Shown: in pieces, positions 5,897-7,952 of the stretch
Layout: every line of letters begins with the position of its first letter
How positions within the stretch are numbered: position 1 is the stretch's first letter
Source: Robiginitomaculum sp.
GTDB taxonomy: Bacteria; Pseudomonadota; Alphaproteobacteria; Caulobacterales; Maricaulaceae
DNA: 7,952 nt
Direction: 5' to 3'
Assembly (NCBI GenBank): GCA_002733385.1
Contig: NVVO01000022.1
Location: forward strand, 32,483-40,434
Made by a program: the position numbers and the translations under genes
The notes under the pieces: generated by a model
What the model saw: only the letters and a program-made list of their open reading frames with translations
What the model was told of the DNA's origin: nothing
Database searches by the model: none

Positions 5897-6670
5897 TTAA
5901 TGCCCCGGATGGAGCGCGTCGTTTAAATATACACTGGTGAGGATTGCAAATACATAGGCTTGCAAAAAAGCCACCAAAATTTCAAGCGGGGTCAGGGCAA
6001 TGGTCATAATCGCTGGCGCAATGGCACCCAGCTTAAAGGCACCCGTAAGGCCGACCGCCATGGCAATGATGAAGCTGGCAAACAGTTTCAGCATAATATG
6101 ACCCGCCAGCATATTGGCCCAAAGCCGGATAGAGTGGGACAGGGGGCGGGACATGAAGGATATGATCTCAAGCGGGGTGACCAATACTATCTTCAAAATT
6201 AGCGGCACGCCGCCAGGGTTGAAGAGTTGCAAAAACCCGAGGCCGTTTTTCCAAAACCCGACAATTAAAACGGTCACCATCACCATCATGGCGAGGGCGA
6301 ATGTGACGATAATATGCGAGGTTGGTGTGAAAAAGAACGGCACAAGCCCGAGCATATTGGCAAATAGAATAAACATGAACAAGGCGTAGACGAAAGGAAA
6401 AAACTTAAGCCCGTCGCGCCCGGCGGTCGAGCGCACCATGTCGGCGACAAATTCATAGGAAATTTCAGCCACGGACTGCCAGCGCCCCGGTACCAGAGAT
6501 TTTTTGGTTGTGGACAGATACAAGAACAGACAAATACAGACCACGGCCACCACCATCATGAATGATGAATTGGTGAAACTGATATCGTATTTGCCGATCT
6601 GGATATCCACCATATTGTGGAGATCAAATTGTCTGATCGGGTCAAACTGTTTGCCTGGTTCTGCTGCCAT
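5897..6670 (-). CDS. atpB: ATP synthase F0 subunit a (proton channel)
   Basis: Subunit a provides the half-channels that deliver protons to the c-ring. The 257-residue integral membrane protein has hydrophobic segments at roughly 36-52, 91-113, 119-139, 157-173, 187-212 and 219-248. The essential arginine is R182 in SIRLWANMLAGH, and the other signature residues are present: SRPLSHS before it, and TPLEILVAFLQAYVFAIL near the end with Q238. The N-terminal segment with IRQFDLHNM and a short KYDISFTNSSF stretch is typical of the alphaproteobacterial form. ATG at 6668-6670 is preceded only by a weak GAAAGA. It begins 50 bases after atpI ends. No membrane segment or catalytic residue is missing. 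Confidence 0.95.
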   Translation of the reverse strand: MAAEPGKQFDPIRQFDLHNMVDIQIGKYDISFTNSSFMMVVAVVCICLFLYLSTTKKSLVPGRWQSVAEISYEFVADMVRSTAGRDGLKFFPFVYALFMFILFANMLGLVPFFFTPTSHIIVTFALAMMVMVTVLIVGFWKNGLGFLQLFNPGGVPLILKIVLVTPLEIISFMSRPLSHSIRLWANMLAGHIMLKLFASFIIAMAVGLTGAFKLGAIAPAIMTIALTPLEILVAFLQAYVFAILTSVYLNDALHPGH

Positions 6671-6720
6671 TACTGGTCTTTCAATCTGTTGCGAAAATCT
6701 TCGCTATTTGTGTAACAAAA

Positions 6721-7110
6721 CTAACTTTCGCCGCCTGCATCTTTGCCGCCTGTTTCTACGCCGTCTTCATCCATCATACTTTTCGCCATCTGCACCACAC
6801 TGCGTGTGCCAGCCGCAAAGCCTAAAATTATCCCGGCCATCAAACCCCAAGGTTTGGTGCCGACTAAGTAGTCGAACCCGTACCCAAATGCGCCGCCAAC
6901 TATAACGGCGCCGGTAAACACGCTGGCATAATTTATGCCCACTGCCCATCCAGAAGCCTCTTCGTCTAAATCAGGTGCTCTGGCTTTTTGGGCAGATTTT
7001 ACTTTATCTCCCAAGGCTTCAAGTGCATCCGCTTGGTTCTGGCTGGATTTTGGTGTTTGTTTCAGAGAATGTCCCTCATAGATAAAATGTTCGATTCGTA
7101 AGACGGTCAC
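6721..7110 (-). CDS. atpI: ATP synthase assembly protein AtpI; start uncertain (GTG 7110 or CTG 7065)
   Basis: AtpI is a small membrane protein at the head of F0 operons that helps assemble the c-ring. The product has a charged N-terminus with LEALGDKVKSAQKA, then two membrane segments, about SVFTGAVIVGGAFGYGFDYL and WGLMAGIILGFAAGT. The linker VGTKPWG between them is a family hallmark. The tail is polar and Gly/Asp-rich. The only standard start is GTG at 7108-7110 (129 residues), but it has almost no leader after the predicted promoter and a poor ribosome site. CTG at 7063-7065 has GAGGGA six bases upstream and gives 114 residues, nearer the family length and dropping an uncharacteristic MTVLRIEHFIYEGHS. 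I favour the CTG but give the GTG coordinates as the conservative limit. Confidence 0.83.
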   Translation of the reverse strand: MTVLRIEHFIYEGHSLKQTPKSSQNQADALEALGDKVKSAQKARAPDLDEEASGWAVGINYASVFTGAVIVGGAFGYGFDYLVGTKPWGLMAGIILGFAAGTRSVVQMAKSMMDEDGVETGGKDAGGES

Positions 7111-7125
7111 CCATCAAACGCGGGC

Positions 7126-7154
7126 AACTTACGCGCAGGTCATTACAGTGTCAA
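7126..7154 (-). promoter_or_regulatory. Sigma70-type promoter of the F0 operon
   Basis: On the minus strand a perfect -35 TTGACA (7149-7154) is followed after 17 bases by TAAGTT (7126-7131). The -10 matches consensus at only three of six positions. Transcription would begin near 7119, directly ahead of atpI and reading into it. AT-rich DNA lies further upstream. Spacing and position are good; the -10 is moderate. Confidence 0.55.
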
Positions 7155-7195
7155 CAAAAGCCGTATAGTGTTAAGTGGTTGAAAAATAAGAGAAA

Positions 7196-7215
7196 ATGAA
7201 TTTTTATGAATTTTT
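7196..7215. repeat. Perfect 10-bp tandem repeat
   Basis: ATGAATTTTT occurs twice head to tail, next to the palindromic element and about 40 bases upstream of the atp promoter. It could be a replication-slippage product. I see no function beyond local AT-richness. Confidence 0.75.
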
Positions 7216-7224
7216 CCCTACTTG

Positions 7225-7360
7225 CCGCTCATTCCCGCGAAAGCGGGAATCCAGTTCAAACAAAAATGTGCGAGCCTTGCTCGCTCTTTATGACTTCCCG
7301 GTCGCTCCGCTCCTCGCCTTTTGTATTCGCTGGATACCCAATCAAGTTGGGTATGAGCGG
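7225..7360. repeat. MITE-like palindromic intergenic element, 136 bp
   Basis: The ends are inverted: CCGCTCATTCCC (7225-7236) against GGGTATGAGCGG (7349-7360), 11 of 12 matching. Each end is itself a hairpin. The left is ATTCCCGC-GAAA-GCGGGAAT (7231-7250); the right is ATACCCAA-TCAAG-TTGGGTAT (7334-7354). ATCCAG (7249-7254) and CTGGAT (7330-7335) add an inner inverted pair. The interior has a further GCGAGC-CTT-GCTCGC hairpin. No transposase is encoded and I see no clear target duplication. Elements of the form ATTCCCGC...GCGGGAATCCAG with such an architecture are widespread in alphaproteobacterial intergenic DNA as far as I recall. Short ORFs crossing it are not genes. Confidence 0.8.
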
Positions 7361-7409
7361 GGTGTGGGGGAAGCTGTGTGAGTCCAGCTAGCCGCGAAAT
7401 TGCCAGCCC

Positions 7410-7952
7410 TCAAGCCGTCATTTTTTCTGCGGCACCCAAATCAATAGACACCATTTGCGAGACACCTTGTTCGGCCATTGTTACGCCGAATAATCTGTCC
7501 ATACGGGCCATGGTGACCGGATTGTGGGTGATGGCGATAAATTTGGTATCGGTCTGCTTGCACATTTCGTCCAACAGATTGCAATAGCGCTCGACATTGC
7601 TGTCGTCCAAGGGCGCATCGACCTCGTCGAGCACACATATGGGGGCGGGGTTGGACAGAAAAACCGCGAAAATCAGCGCCGTAGCCGTCAAGGCTTGCTC
7701 ACCGCCAGACAGCAATGACATATTGCCCAGACGTTTTCCGGGCGGGCTGACCAATATTTCCAGCCCGGCCTCCAACGGATCGTCGTTTTCAGTTAAAGCA
7801 AGCGAGGCGTGTCCGCCGCCAAATAATGTGACGAACAAACGCCCAAAATGCCCGTTGACCACATCAAAGGCCTTCAAAAGGCGCTCGCGGCCTTCGGAGT
7901 TTAAGCTTTCAATACCAACGCGCAGTTTGGCGATGGCCGCCAGTAAATCCTG
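7410..7952 (-). CDS. smc: Chromosome segregation ATPase SMC, C-terminal part (cut by the window edge)
   Basis: SMC dimers with ScpA/ScpB compact and separate sister chromosomes. The frame runs unbroken from the right edge (7952) to TGA at 7410-7412, 180 residues, so the coding region extends past the TTG at 7875-7877. It opens with KLRVGIESLNSEGRERLL, then AFDVVNGHFGRLF, as in the C-terminal head. The ABC signature is LLSGGEQALTATAL. Walker B is ICVLDEVDAPLDD with the catalytic Glu, and the D-loop follows. The switch His is in AITHNPVTMARMDRLFGVTM. The end AAEKMTA is a normal variable tail. The hinge and the N-terminal Walker A half lie outside the window. The gene points toward the F0 operon, with the MITE-like element between them. 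Confidence 0.95.
   Translation of the reverse strand, partial: QDLLAAIAKLRVGIESLNSEGRERLLKAFDVVNGHFGRLFVTLFGGGHASLALTENDDPLEAGLEILVSPPGKRLGNMSLLSGGEQALTATALIFAVFLSNPAPICVLDEVDAPLDDSNVERYCNLLDEMCKQTDTKFIAITHNPVTMARMDRLFGVTMAEQGVSQMVSIDLGAAEKMTA

Noticed and set aside
7196..7391. Two overlapping plus-strand ORFs of 61 codons
   Set aside because: Both are produced by the tandem repeat and the palindromic element; the stretch SRESGN is simply the hairpin read in frame.
1..7952. CRISPR array, tRNA, phage or transposase genes, defence system
   Set aside because: No regularly spaced direct repeats, cloverleaf sequence, or mobile or defence protein motifs were seen; the content is housekeeping throughout.

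Overview
The window looks like chromosomal core DNA of an alphaproteobacterium. Evidence: a ZapA gene with the coiled-coil partner found upstream of it in alphaproteobacteria; an alphaproteobacterial-style 6S RNA directly after zapA; a split ATP synthase locus holding only membrane (F0) genes in the order atpI-atpB-atpE-b'-b; and a bacterial SMC gene next to it. I cannot name the genus. Several extragenic palindromes resemble those I associate with marine or stalked alphaproteobacteria, but that is only an impression.

Layout. (1) 1-116: the last codons of a plus-strand gene, possibly a cytochrome c-like protein. (2) 135-1040, minus strand: a coiled-coil ZauP/DUF4164-like gene, zapA, then 6S RNA. 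These are a Z-ring-focusing pair followed by the RNA that sequesters the housekeeping RNA polymerase. (3) 1041-1248: divergent promoter region. (4) 1249-4169, plus strand: gap, pgk and an FKBP-type peptidyl-prolyl isomerase lipoprotein. gap and pgk catalyse consecutive steps of lower glycolysis/gluconeogenesis. The GAPDH carries changes at the positions that normally enforce NAD+ over NADP+. (5) 4170-4529: no gene. It holds a terminator, a 39-nt palindrome and a 37/36-nt inverted repeat pair, and separates two convergent transcription units. (6) 4530-7110, minus strand: the F0 operon, encoding the proton channel (a, c), the b/b' heterodimeric stator stalk and the assembly protein AtpI. A good sigma70-type promoter precedes it. 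(7) 7111-7409: no gene. It holds that promoter, a 10-bp tandem repeat and a 136-bp MITE-like palindromic element. (8) 7410-7952: the C-terminal ATPase head of SMC, cut by the window edge.

The gene content is ordinary housekeeping and I found no undescribed defence or mobile system. The points worth a second look are the GAPDH cofactor-site substitutions, the probable mis-set atpI start (a CTG with a good Shine-Dalgarno behind a well-placed promoter), the absence of tkt and fau from their usual places, a duplicated start region ahead of pgk, an A9 run in the ZauP-like gene, and three different classes of extragenic palindrome.
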